A stretch of 64,000 bases of DNA from an uncultured Christensenellaceae bacterium (lineage in GTDB: Bacteria; Bacillota; Clostridia; Christensenellales; Borkfalkiaceae). Of this stretch, positions 35,322-44,585 are shown piece after piece (the stretch's first letter is position 1; each line of letters begins with the position of its first letter). The notes beneath the pieces were generated by a model. That model ran no database searches, was not told the origin of the DNA, and worked only from the letters and a program-made list of their open reading frames with translations. The position numbers were made by a program, and so were the translations under genes. Location of the stretch: the NCBI GenBank assembly GCA_910586985.1, contig CAJUKK010000003.1, positions 58,210-122,209 on the forward strand. The letters are read 5' to 3'.

Positions 35322-37316
35322 ATGAAAATACACCAACTAACGATCGAAGAAAAACTGCGGTTGATCTGCGGCAAAGACGCCTGGAATACCTGCGATTTGA
35401 ACGGAAAGTTTCCGTCCGTGAAAGTGACGGACGCAAGCATGGGCGTGAGAATGTTTTTACATTACGACAAAGACGAGATTCCGTCCGTGTCCTATCCCTC
35501 ATCGCAGATGCTGGCGAATACGTGGAATTTGGAAACGGTGCGCGCCTACGCCGAATGCGTGGCGGACGACTGTCTTGATTACGGCGCGGATATTTTGCTC
35601 GGGCCGGGCGTGAATATCAAGCGCAATCCGCTGTGCGGCAGAAACTTCGAATATTATTCGGAAGACCCGTATCTTGCGGGCACGATCGCACGCGAATATA
35701 TTGCCGCCATGCAGCAAGAGGGTGCGGGCGCATGCTTAAAGCATTTTTGTTGTAACAATCTCGAATACAACCGAAAATTGCAGTCGAGCGAGGTAGACGA
35801 GCGCACGCTTCGGGAAATCTACTATAAGCCGTTCGAGATTGCATGCGAGGCTAAGCCCGTTTCTCTCATGTGCTCGTATAACAAAATCAACGGCGTGCAG
35901 GGCTCGGAATACAAAAAGGGCTTTTCCGTTTTGCGTGAGGAATACGGCTTTAACGGCGCAGTCATTTCCGATTGGGACGCGGTGTACGATCGCGCGAAAG
36001 CCGCGAAAGCGGGCTTGGATCTCGAAATGCCCTTTTCGCAGAGCAATTACGACAAATTGCTCGAAGATTACAAGGCGGGCAAAATTACGGAAGCAGAGAT
36101 CGACGCTTGCGCGCATCGCGTGTTGGATATGGTTGCCCGTTGCAAAGAATTGCAAAATGGAAAAACGAGAAAACGCATCCGGGAGGATCGCATAAATGTA
36201 TCGCGGGAAGCGGCGGAAGAGGGCATCGTGCTGTTAAAGAACGAGGGCGTGTTGCCGCTCAAAAAGGGGCAATCGCTTTCGGCATGCGGAATATACGGCG
36301 CGCCGTACAGCGCAAACAGCGATTATTCGCGTTATCTTTCGGGCGGCGGTTCGAGCAGGGTTGTCCGCCTGACAAAGGAATTCGATATCCCGGAAGCGCT
36401 GCGCAAGCAGGGCTTTACAGTGCTTTTTAACGGCGGGTTTGACGATAACGGGATCAACAACTGGGTTGGAATGAATCCGCGGGAGGCAATCGGGAACGCG
36501 GCGGAAAGCGACGTGAATATCGTGTTTGCAGGCACGGGCGGCGAGATCGAACACGAGGGAAACGACCGCAAACACATGAGACTTTCCGACGTTCAGGAAC
36601 GTGCAATATTAGATACCGCGGCGGTCAATTCCAACACGGTAGTGGTGCTGTTCGCAGGCGCACCCATCGACATGAGTGCGTGGATAAACGAAGTTGCGGC
36701 AGTCGTTTTGGCGGGCTTCCCCGGCGAAAGGGGCGATGAAGCGGTTGCGAACGTTTTAACGGGAAAGATCAATCCGAGCGGAAAGCTCACGGAAACGTTC
36801 CCGCTGTGCTATGAGGATTCGCCTGTGGCAAACGGCTATTTGGACGGCGCGGTGACGCGGTACGAAGAGGGGCTCGACGTAGGCTATCGCTACTACGATA
36901 CCTACAATGTTCCCGTGTTGTTCCCGTTTGGGTACGGGCTGAGTTATTCAACGTTCGAATATAAAAATTTGGCTTTGAAAACGGCGGACGATAAACTCGA
37001 AGTAAACTTCGAAATCGAAAACGTTTCGGCAATCGACGGAAAGGAAGTGTCGCAAATTTACGTTCGCGCCGCGAGCTCTTACGTCTACCGCCCGTATAAG
37101 GAATTAAAGGGCTTTGCAAAGACGCTTGTAAAGGCAGGCAAGAAGGAAAAGGTGACGGCGAAGCTCAATTTGCGCGCGTTCGAATATTGGTCGGTCGGGC
37201 ACGATCGTTGGGAAGTGGAGGACGGCATTTACGAAATCATCGTAGCCGCGTCCGTTGCAGACGAAAAACTCAAAATAAAGATTAAAATCAAAGACGGCAA
37301 AATAACTGTTTTGTAA
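35322..37316 (+). CDS. GH3 beta-glycosidase, cytoplasmic
   Basis: 664 residues, site CGGAG before the ATG. Standard order: TIM barrel (1-290), sandwich domain (about 310-540; binding loop GGEIEHEGNDRKHM) and fibronectin-like domain (560-660). The nucleophile is Asp217 in AVISDWD, and KHFCCNN and NPLCGRNFEYYSEDP are typical barrel motifs. It lacks a signal peptide, so it hydrolyses imported oligosaccharides, probably beta-glucosides or beta-xylosides. It starts the cytoplasmic glycosidase run and is followed 12 bases later by a GH2 gene. Confidence 0.92.
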   Translation: MKIHQLTIEEKLRLICGKDAWNTCDLNGKFPSVKVTDASMGVRMFLHYDKDEIPSVSYPSSQMLANTWNLETVRAYAECVADDCLDYGADILLGPGVNIKRNPLCGRNFEYYSEDPYLAGTIAREYIAAMQQEGAGACLKHFCCNNLEYNRKLQSSEVDERTLREIYYKPFEIACEAKPVSLMCSYNKINGVQGSEYKKGFSVLREEYGFNGAVISDWDAVYDRAKAAKAGLDLEMPFSQSNYDKLLEDYKAGKITEAEIDACAHRVLDMVARCKELQNGKTRKRIREDRINVSREAAEEGIVLLKNEGVLPLKKGQSLSACGIYGAPYSANSDYSRYLSGGGSSRVVRLTKEFDIPEALRKQGFTVLFNGGFDDNGINNWVGMNPREAIGNAAESDVNIVFAGTGGEIEHEGNDRKHMRLSDVQERAILDTAAVNSNTVVVLFAGAPIDMSAWINEVAAVVLAGFPGERGDEAVANVLTGKINPSGKLTETFPLCYEDSPVANGYLDGAVTRYEEGLDVGYRYYDTYNVPVLFPFGYGLSYSTFEYKNLALKTADDKLEVNFEIENVSAIDGKEVSQIYVRAASSYVYRPYKELKGFAKTLVKAGKKEKVTAKLNLRAFEYWSVGHDRWEVEDGIYEIIVAASVADEKLKIKIKIKDGKITVL

Positions 37317-37328
37317 ACAAGGAAAGCT

Positions 37329-39086
37329 ATGATGGAAAGAAAAGAATATCCGCGCCCGCAGTTTCGGCGGGATAGTTGGCAAAATTTAAACGGCGCATGG
37401 GAATTTGCGTTTGACGATCAAAGCGAGGGCAAGGCGCAAGGCTGGTGGCGGGGCGATAAAAAGCTAGATAAAATCATCAACGTTCCGTTTTCCTATCAGT
37501 ATCCCGCAAGCGGGATAAACGACAAAGCGATTCACGACATCACTTGGTACCGCCGCACGTTCTTGATCGCAAAAGAGAACGCGGACAAGCGCGCGTTGCT
37601 GTGCTTTAACGCCGCAGACTACGAAACGGACGTATGGGTGAATGGGATTCACGCAATCAACCACAAGGGCGGGTTTGCTCCGTTCTCGGTCGATATTACC
37701 GACTATCTGAACGGGGAAGAAAACGTGCTCGTCGTACGCTGTTTCGATAGTTTGGAAACGGCTGTCCCGCGCGGAAAGCAGCACTGGGAAGGTATTACAT
37801 ACGGTTGTTTCTATTATCCGAACTCGGGCATCTGGCAGAGTGTTTGGTTGGAATTTTTTGGAAGGGACTGCATCGAAAGCTATGCGTTAAAGCCCGATAT
37901 CGACAACCGCTGTATCAGGGGCGAGATCCATACCATGTACGCAAGAGCGGACGAGGCGGAAATCGTTTTAACCTTTCAAGGGAAGATTTTGCAAAAGCAG
38001 CGGTTCATGCTTCCGCACAAGCGCACGCGTTTTACGGTGGATTTGTCGGACAACGCGTTTGATTTCAACTGCATGCTCTGGTCGGTAGAAAATCCGAATT
38101 TGATTTCAGTCGATTTCACATTATATGCAAAGAGCATGGCGGTCGACGTTGCGCATACGCGGTTGGGTATGCGCAAGATTCATATCGACGAAAAGGGAAC
38201 AATCTGTTTGAATAATAAGCCGTTGTATCAGCGGTTGATTCTCGATCAAGGCTATTGGGAAGAGAGCGGCTTAACGCCGCCGAGCGCGGAAGCGTTGAAA
38301 AAGGATATCGAGCTTGCCAAAGCCATGGGCTTTAACGGAGCGCGCAAGCACCAAAAGTTCGAGGATCCGTATTTTTATTACTATGCCGAGGAGTTGGGCT
38401 TTCTCACTTGGTGCGAGATGCCGAGCGCACTCACGTTCTGCGAGGAAGAGGTTGCCTCTGTCACACGCGAATGGCAGGAAATTCTTACCGTCGCCAAAAA
38501 CTTTACGAGTAATATTTGTTACGTTCCCTTAAATGAAAGCTGGGGCACTCTGTCGATCGGAACAGACAAAGCGCAACAAGACTTTGCGCGGAGTTTATAT
38601 TATCTTACAAAGAGTTTAGACGGCGAAAAGCTCGTATCGACGAACGACGGATTTGAAAACGTGAACCCTACGGATATCGTAACCATTCACGACTACGAGA
38701 TTGCCAAAGCCGAACAGTTCCCCGAAAAGTACAAATCGGGCGAGTACGACGGACTGTATCCGCAGAGCTGGCGGCTGTTTGCCGAAGGAAACAAATACGA
38801 AGGGCAGCCCGTGCTGTTGACCGAGTTCGGCGGCATGGCACTCAAAGCCGAGCAGAAGAGCGACACCTGGGGTTATAACGAGGGCGAGGCGAGCGAAGAG
38901 AGCTTTTATAATCACCTCGAAGAGCTGTTGCGGGGCATTGCGCAGACGGAATTTCAAGGGTACTGCTATACACAGCTCACCGACGTCCAACAGGAAATCA
39001 ACGGGCTGTTACGCGCCGACCATACGCCGAAGTTCGATGTGCAGAAATTGAAATCCATTTTTGAAATAGGAAATAGAAAATGTTAA
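37329..39086 (+). CDS. GH2 beta-glycosidase, cytoplasmic, short form
   Basis: 585 residues. The sugar-binding jelly roll (1-170; NSGIWQSVWLE), Ig-like domain (to about 275) and TIM barrel (to the end) are present, with no extra C-terminal domains. Acid/base Glu403 is in VPLNESWG and nucleophile Glu499 in LLTEFGGM. No signal peptide is present. This short form occurs among beta-galactosidases, beta-glucuronidases and beta-mannosidases; specificity is open. The stop overlaps the next start by 7 bases. Confidence 0.9.
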   Translation: MMERKEYPRPQFRRDSWQNLNGAWEFAFDDQSEGKAQGWWRGDKKLDKIINVPFSYQYPASGINDKAIHDITWYRRTFLIAKENADKRALLCFNAADYETDVWVNGIHAINHKGGFAPFSVDITDYLNGEENVLVVRCFDSLETAVPRGKQHWEGITYGCFYYPNSGIWQSVWLEFFGRDCIESYALKPDIDNRCIRGEIHTMYARADEAEIVLTFQGKILQKQRFMLPHKRTRFTVDLSDNAFDFNCMLWSVENPNLISVDFTLYAKSMAVDVAHTRLGMRKIHIDEKGTICLNNKPLYQRLILDQGYWEESGLTPPSAEALKKDIELAKAMGFNGARKHQKFEDPYFYYYAEELGFLTWCEMPSALTFCEEEVASVTREWQEILTVAKNFTSNICYVPLNESWGTLSIGTDKAQQDFARSLYYLTKSLDGEKLVSTNDGFENVNPTDIVTIHDYEIAKAEQFPEKYKSGEYDGLYPQSWRLFAEGNKYEGQPVLLTEFGGMALKAEQKSDTWGYNEGEASEESFYNHLEELLRGIAQTEFQGYCYTQLTDVQQEINGLLRADHTPKFDVQKLKSIFEIGNRKC

Positions 39087-41476
39087 AAGGTAACTTTATC
39101 GGGGTCAAAGAAAAAGCGGGCGTGTTCGCCGTTGAAAAGAAGTTTACGGCGCACGCGAATGAGAAAGCTGTTTTGAAAGCAACGGCGCTCGGTTTGTATT
39201 ATGCCGAGATTAACGGCGTACGCGTGGGCGATCGGTATTTAACGCCCGGCTGGACATCGTACAACAAAATGTTGCAGGTGCAGGAATACGACGTTTCATC
39301 AATGCTCAAAGAGGGTGAAAACGTTTTAACGCTCACCGTCGGCGAGGGTTGGTTTTGCGGCGGCGTTACCTGGGAGAAAAAGCGCGATTTATATGGGGAG
39401 CAGTCCGCCGTCTGCGCCGATTTGATTTTGACCGATAAGATGATTTTCACGGACGAAACGTGGGTAGCGCATGAAAGTTACATCCGTGCAAGCGGCATTT
39501 ACGACGGCGAAACGCAGGATTTTACGGCGGACTTGAAACCGCTCACTGTTTGTGAGGTTGTCTTTAACAAAAACGTGCTTGTACCGCAAATCTGCGAACC
39601 TGTGCGCAACATCGAGCGGCTTGCGGTAACGGAAGTTATCAGAACGCCGAATGGCGAATTGGTTTACGATTTCGGGCAGAACATGGCGGGCGTCGCGGAA
39701 GTGAAAACGCCCGAGGATTTCAACGGAACAATAACGTTACAATTCGCCGAAATTTTGGTAAACGGGAATTTCTATACGGACAATCTGCGTACGGCAAGGG
39801 CGACGGATACCTTTATCGTAAAGGGCGCAAAAACGCTCTGCCCCGAATTTACCTTTCATGGATTCCGCTATATGAAACTGACGGGCGCGGAATTGCCCAA
39901 AGAAAATATCACTGCAATCGTGCGGCATACCGACATGAAACGGACAGGGCATGTATGCACGAGCAATGCGCGTTTTAACCGTTTAATGGAGAACGTGGTA
40001 TGGGGACAGAGGGGGAACTTCGTGGATATTCCCACCGACTGCCCGCAACGCGACGAACGCTTGGGCTGGACGGGGGATATCAATGCCTTCTGCACCACGG
40101 CGGCGTATAACTACGATATCCGCATGTTCATGAAAAAATGGCTTGCAGACTTACGCAACGATCAAGCCGAGGACGGCGAAATCCCGCACGTCATCCCCGA
40201 TGCCTTACTCGGAGCGGGTGACAGATCTACTGCCGCGCTGTGGAGCGACGCCGTCGTAATGATCCCGTGGAAGCTCTATCAAATGTACGGCGATATCTCT
40301 TTCCTTTCGGACAATTACGCCGCCATGCAAAAGTATATGAATGCGTATGAGAAGAACGTGGATAACGGGCTTGTGGTGCGCGGGTTCAATTACGGCGATT
40401 GGCTGGCGCAGGACGGCGAAAAATTCAAGCAAAGCATTAACGGCAGAACGGAAAGCGTATTTCTTGCAAGCGCGTTCTATTTGGAATGTCTGCACATAAT
40501 GGCAGAAACGGCAAGATTGCTCGGCGATCAAGCGGAAAACGAATACCGAGCGAAGTATCAGATAACGTTGGGAAGACTGCGTGCGGAATATATCACACCA
40601 AACGGTCGGGTGGCGGTCGATACGATGACGGCGCAAGCGTTGGCGTTGTGCTTTGGGATCGTGCCTGCGGAAAACGCAAAGAACAGCGCCAAGGTACTTA
40701 GCGACAATGCGCGGGCGCACAGCTACAAAGTGACTACAGGCTTTGCGGGTACGCCGTATCTGTTGTTTGCTTTGGCGGATAACGGATTTATTGAAACGGC
40801 ATTCAAAATTTTATTAAACGGCAGTTTTCCCGGTTGGCTTTATGAAGTGGATATGGGCGCAACGACGATTTGGGAGCGGTGGGATAGCCTGCTTCCCGAC
40901 GGCACGCCCAATCCCGACGGCATGAACAGCTACAACCATTATGCCTACGGTTCCGTCATGGAATTCGTATACCGTAGAATCGCGGGAATCGAAGCAACGG
41001 AAGCGGGTTTTAACAAAATAAGAGTTGCGCCCAACCCGTGCTTGGCATTAAAGAATTTTCAAGGGGAGTATGACAGCGTCAAAGGCAAAATTGTTTCTAA
41101 GTATGAGCAGAAGAACGGTAAAATTATATATGAAATCGAACTTCCCTCAGGCGCGGAAGCGGAGATCGTTTTGCCGAACGAGGCGCCCGTAAAGGTTTGC
41201 AGCGGCAAGCACGTGTTTGAACGAACTTGCAAAGATTTTCATTATACGCCCTTTACGCCTAATTGCTACGTCACGGAAGTGTTCGACAGCCCGAAAGCGG
41301 TAAAGGCGTTTAACGAGGTGTTTGGCGGAATCTTCACGGGCAGCGAAATTGCCTGGATGAAGGACGAGCCAAAGACACTCGGCTTTATGGCGTGGTTCCG
41401 CGACAAAGAGGGGAAGATGAAACTATCGGACTTTCCCGAAATGTTGCGGCATGCGAACGAACTGTTTTTACAGTGA
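39080..41476 (+). CDS. GH78 alpha-L-rhamnosidase, copy 1
   Basis: 798 residues. N-terminal beta domains (KFTAHANEKAVLKATALGLY, INGVRVGDRYLTPGWTSY) lead to an (alpha/alpha)6 barrel with the GH78 signature DCPQRDERLGWTGD (Asp320 first) and a C-terminal sandwich. It removes alpha-L-rhamnose from oligosaccharides or plant glycosides in the cytoplasm. It closely resembles the enzyme at 50712-53114 but has diverged most around residues 430-530, part of the barrel that helps shape the active site. Both share an unusual C-terminal tail after the sandwich (VFDSPKAVKAFNEVFGG). Confidence 0.92.
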   Translation: MLKGNFIGVKEKAGVFAVEKKFTAHANEKAVLKATALGLYYAEINGVRVGDRYLTPGWTSYNKMLQVQEYDVSSMLKEGENVLTLTVGEGWFCGGVTWEKKRDLYGEQSAVCADLILTDKMIFTDETWVAHESYIRASGIYDGETQDFTADLKPLTVCEVVFNKNVLVPQICEPVRNIERLAVTEVIRTPNGELVYDFGQNMAGVAEVKTPEDFNGTITLQFAEILVNGNFYTDNLRTARATDTFIVKGAKTLCPEFTFHGFRYMKLTGAELPKENITAIVRHTDMKRTGHVCTSNARFNRLMENVVWGQRGNFVDIPTDCPQRDERLGWTGDINAFCTTAAYNYDIRMFMKKWLADLRNDQAEDGEIPHVIPDALLGAGDRSTAALWSDAVVMIPWKLYQMYGDISFLSDNYAAMQKYMNAYEKNVDNGLVVRGFNYGDWLAQDGEKFKQSINGRTESVFLASAFYLECLHIMAETARLLGDQAENEYRAKYQITLGRLRAEYITPNGRVAVDTMTAQALALCFGIVPAENAKNSAKVLSDNARAHSYKVTTGFAGTPYLLFALADNGFIETAFKILLNGSFPGWLYEVDMGATTIWERWDSLLPDGTPNPDGMNSYNHYAYGSVMEFVYRRIAGIEATEAGFNKIRVAPNPCLALKNFQGEYDSVKGKIVSKYEQKNGKIIYEIELPSGAEAEIVLPNEAPVKVCSGKHVFERTCKDFHYTPFTPNCYVTEVFDSPKAVKAFNEVFGGIFTGSEIAWMKDEPKTLGFMAWFRDKEGKMKLSDFPEMLRHANELFLQ

Positions 41477-41502
41477 AAAATAATTTGAGTGAGAGAAATA
41501 AA

Positions 41503-44424
41503 ATGATTTACACAGACGGAAAGCAGTTTTTGCTCGAAGGCAAAAATTACAGCTACGCCATGTTCGTGAACGGCGACGGATTTTTGCAACAGCTCCACTA
41601 CGGTGGAAAAATGGAAAAAGAAGATATCGGCTTTCTTGCCGATACTTATTTATCGACCGTGCCCAATCATTGGATTAATAAGGATGAAGCGTTTGATTCC
41701 TTGCCTTCTGAATACGGTTTCTACGCCAAGGGGGATTATAAAGAACCTACCGCGATTTTCGAGCGGCAAGACGGCGCGAGCATGAGCAGACTGCGCTATG
41801 ATTCCTATCGTGTTGAAAAAGACGCCCCTAAAATTGTCGGTATGCCGCATGTGCGAAGCGGCGACGAAACGCTCGTCATCACGCTTAAAGACGACTTTTC
41901 GGATATCGAAGTCGATCTGTATTATACCGTGTGCGACAGTTCGGACGTGCTCGTGCGCAACGCTATTATCCGTAACGTCGGGAAAGAGCCTGTCATGTTA
42001 AAAAGGGCGTTCTCTTTTCATGTGGAGCTTGCAAACGGGGAATATCAGTTATTGCGTCTCGCAGGCAGATGGGGGCAGGAACGTATACCCGAAATTGCGC
42101 CCGTTGCCCATGGGTTAACGCGCATCCATTCGCTGCGCGGCTCGTCGTCGCATCAGACCAATCCTTTTATGGGGATATTGCGCAAGGACTGCGGGGAAGA
42201 GAGCGGCGAGTGCTACGGCGTACAACTCGTGTACAGCGGTTCGTTCGCTTTAACGGCGGAGTGGAGCAAGTACGGCGCGCTTACTTTGCAGGGCGGGATC
42301 AACGAAACGGGCTTTTGCTGGGAGCTTCGTGGCGGCGAAAGCTTTGTAACGCCGCAAGTGCTTTTGACCTATTCAAATGCGGGTATGGGCGGTATGTCGC
42401 GCGAGATACACGACTTTCTGCGCGAGAGAATTATCAACCCTGCCTATGCGTTCAAACGCCGTCCCGTAGTTATCAATAATTGGGAGGCAACATATTTTGA
42501 TTTCGATAACGAAAAGCTCTGCGCGATCATTACCGAGGCGGCAAAGCTCGGTATCGACACCTTTGTGTTAGACGACGGTTGGTTCGGGAAACGTACGAAC
42601 GATTTTGCGGGGCTCGGCGATTGGTTTGTCAACGAGGAAAAATTAAAGGGCGGGTTGAAAAAAGTTTCCGCATGTTGCAAAGAGCACGGTATGAAGTTCG
42701 GATTGTGGTTCGAGCCCGAAATGGTGAACGAGGACAGCGAACTTTTCCGCGCGCATCCCGACTGGGCGCTGTGCAAAGAGGGCGTGGAACCCATGCGCAG
42801 CCGTCAGCAACTGGTGTTGGATTTTACGCGCAAAGAAGTTGTGGACTATATCTTCGGCGCGGTAAGCAAGATTATAAAAGAAAACGATATATCTTATATT
42901 AAATGGGATATGAACCGATACGTAAGCGAATGCTACTCCGCTTCGTTGCCTTATCACCGACAGGGCGAGGTCATGCACCGCTATATCTTGGGCGTGTACG
43001 ACTTGGCGCAGCGATTATTGGACGAATTTCCCGATTTGTTCATTGAGGGCTGTGCAGGCGGCGGCAATTGGGCAAACGGCACACTTACGGACGACTCGAC
43101 CGACGATAAGATCGCTTTCACCGCAGCGTTTCCCGTGTCGAAAGAGGTCGTCGTAAATACGGGCACGTCATTCGGCGGGTCGGTTAACTATACGTTGTAT
43201 TTCAATCTGAAAATGACGGGTACGAACGGTTGGGAAAACCGTTTCGGTATTCGTTTGACGGAAGGAACGGGCGAGAGCGTGGTCGGATTCTACTTCTTCC
43301 AACAGGATCAGGGTGCGATTAAAGTGGGCGCGTTGCGCGGAAAGATCGATTTTAACACTAACGGCGGAGAAGCCGCGAGCACCTTAAATGCAAGCATGTT
43401 TGTAAACGGTCTTGAAATGAAGGCAGTGCGCGAGCAGAATAAAGTGACGCTGTATGCAAAGATCGGCGGGAAATGGGAAAAAGTTTCCGCCGAAGTGACG
43501 CTCTCGGGCGGCTACGGTGCGCTCGGCTTCTCGGCGTCGCAGGGGACCTTCGAATATACGGACGTTGCGCTAGACATAAAGCCGGCGGAAGATCAGACGT
43601 TCTCGCTTACGCTGAAAGACGGCGAAGGAAACGCGCTTTCGGAGGGCACGACGGTTCTCCTCACCAATCCCCGCGGAGAAACGGTTTCCAAAACGACGGA
43701 CGCGCAGGGTAATGTTACGTTGGAATCTCCTTATTTCGGCGATTTTATCGTAGAAGTGAACGGTACGATGTTCGTCGTCAATTTCTCCGCCGATTCGCTT
43801 ACGGTAAGCAAGTCGATAAGCACGGCTTGGACGTATACGGGCAAAGAGGGCGAGGTTACCGAACATAAAATTGCGGATCAAGGCAACGTCGTCATATCGC
43901 ACGACGAAACATCCGTTACCGTTGCGGCGACGTGGGATAATAATGATTGGAAACGCGATGAAGTCTATGTGAACGTCGGCGATGTTTTGGGCGACAGCAC
44001 GAATTATATCGTTCGTTTCAAAATTACGGCTACTTTGGCAGGAAATTGGACGGAGCGCTTTGGGATTCGCGTGGTTTCCAAAGAAAACGATAACAACGCC
44101 AATGCGGGTTTCTTGATTTGGGATAAAGGCGGCGACGGAATCTGTTTCGGAAATTTGGCTAATTATCCCGATTTTGGCGGCGGAGGACCTTCGGATAAAA
44201 CGGTTCTGACCGAGGCAATGTTTGCGGCAGGAGTGGATATTCAAATTATCCGTAACGGTAACAGTGCCACGATGTATGCAAAAATAGACGGGAAATGGCA
44301 ATCTGTTTATACGGTAAGTCTTGCAGACGGTAGCACGGCGCAGCTCGGGTTCAGCGCGGCGGGCGGAACGTACGTCTATTCGGATATGTCGATTGTAACG
44401 GTTTCCGACACGGTTTCCGAATAA
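41503..44424 (+). CDS. Chimeric protein: truncated GH36 alpha-galactosidase fused to a lipoprotein-type tail
   Basis: 973 residues from the ATG at 41503 (AGTGAGAG upstream). Residues 1-521 are a GH36 alpha-galactosidase: N-terminal sandwich, then the barrel with VLDDGWFG, GLWFEPEMV, nucleophile Asp469 in YIKWDMNR and IEGCAGGG. The chain then leaves the family at about residue 522 (near 43066), just before where the catalytic acid/base Asp motif (normally SDDTDA) should be. The rest resembles tail modules of the giant lipoprotein (NGWENRFGIRLTEG; Cna-B-like spacer). It has no signal peptide, so the tail is in the wrong compartment. The enzyme is probably inactive. Either an in-frame deletion/recombination or an assembly join explains it. 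Confidence 0.8.
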   Translation: MIYTDGKQFLLEGKNYSYAMFVNGDGFLQQLHYGGKMEKEDIGFLADTYLSTVPNHWINKDEAFDSLPSEYGFYAKGDYKEPTAIFERQDGASMSRLRYDSYRVEKDAPKIVGMPHVRSGDETLVITLKDDFSDIEVDLYYTVCDSSDVLVRNAIIRNVGKEPVMLKRAFSFHVELANGEYQLLRLAGRWGQERIPEIAPVAHGLTRIHSLRGSSSHQTNPFMGILRKDCGEESGECYGVQLVYSGSFALTAEWSKYGALTLQGGINETGFCWELRGGESFVTPQVLLTYSNAGMGGMSREIHDFLRERIINPAYAFKRRPVVINNWEATYFDFDNEKLCAIITEAAKLGIDTFVLDDGWFGKRTNDFAGLGDWFVNEEKLKGGLKKVSACCKEHGMKFGLWFEPEMVNEDSELFRAHPDWALCKEGVEPMRSRQQLVLDFTRKEVVDYIFGAVSKIIKENDISYIKWDMNRYVSECYSASLPYHRQGEVMHRYILGVYDLAQRLLDEFPDLFIEGCAGGGNWANGTLTDDSTDDKIAFTAAFPVSKEVVVNTGTSFGGSVNYTLYFNLKMTGTNGWENRFGIRLTEGTGESVVGFYFFQQDQGAIKVGALRGKIDFNTNGGEAASTLNASMFVNGLEMKAVREQNKVTLYAKIGGKWEKVSAEVTLSGGYGALGFSASQGTFEYTDVALDIKPAEDQTFSLTLKDGEGNALSEGTTVLLTNPRGETVSKTTDAQGNVTLESPYFGDFIVEVNGTMFVVNFSADSLTVSKSISTAWTYTGKEGEVTEHKIADQGNVVISHDETSVTVAATWDNNDWKRDEVYVNVGDVLGDSTNYIVRFKITATLAGNWTERFGIRVVSKENDNNANAGFLIWDKGGDGICFGNLANYPDFGGGGPSDKTVLTEAMFAAGVDIQIIRNGNSATMYAKIDGKWQSVYTVSLADGSTAQLGFSAAGGTYVYSDMSIVTVSDTVSE

Positions 44425-44448
44425 AACGGAAAAAACGGGATGCAAATT

Positions 44449-44477
44449 GCAGGGCGGCTTTCTGCTGCCCTGTTTTT
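44449..44477 (+). terminator. Terminator after the GH36 fusion gene
   Basis: GCAGGGC (44449-44455) pairs with GCCCTGT (44467-44473), followed by TTTTTAAAAA. It is unexpected inside a glycosidase run and probably belonged to the lipoprotein gene that donated the tail. Confidence 0.7.
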
Positions 44478-44490
44478 AAAAAGGAAAGAA

Positions 44491-44551
44491 GCAGAGCCTG
44501 TCATTTTGAGCCGCCGCGACCTTGCGGCGAGTCGAAGAATCTTTTCGTTAA
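44491..44551. repeat. REP-like extragenic repeat
   Basis: The sequence GTCATTTTGAGC ... GTCGAAGAATCT, with an inner CGCCGC/GCGGCG stem (about 44513-44530), is like a small repetitive element (GTCATTCTGAGCG...CGAAGAATC) seen between genes in many bacterial genomes. It lies between the fusion gene's terminator and the GH42 gene. One copy is seen in this window. Confidence 0.6.
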
Positions 44552-44585
44552 AGGACAACAAGACAAAATCAAAAAGGAAAGGAAT

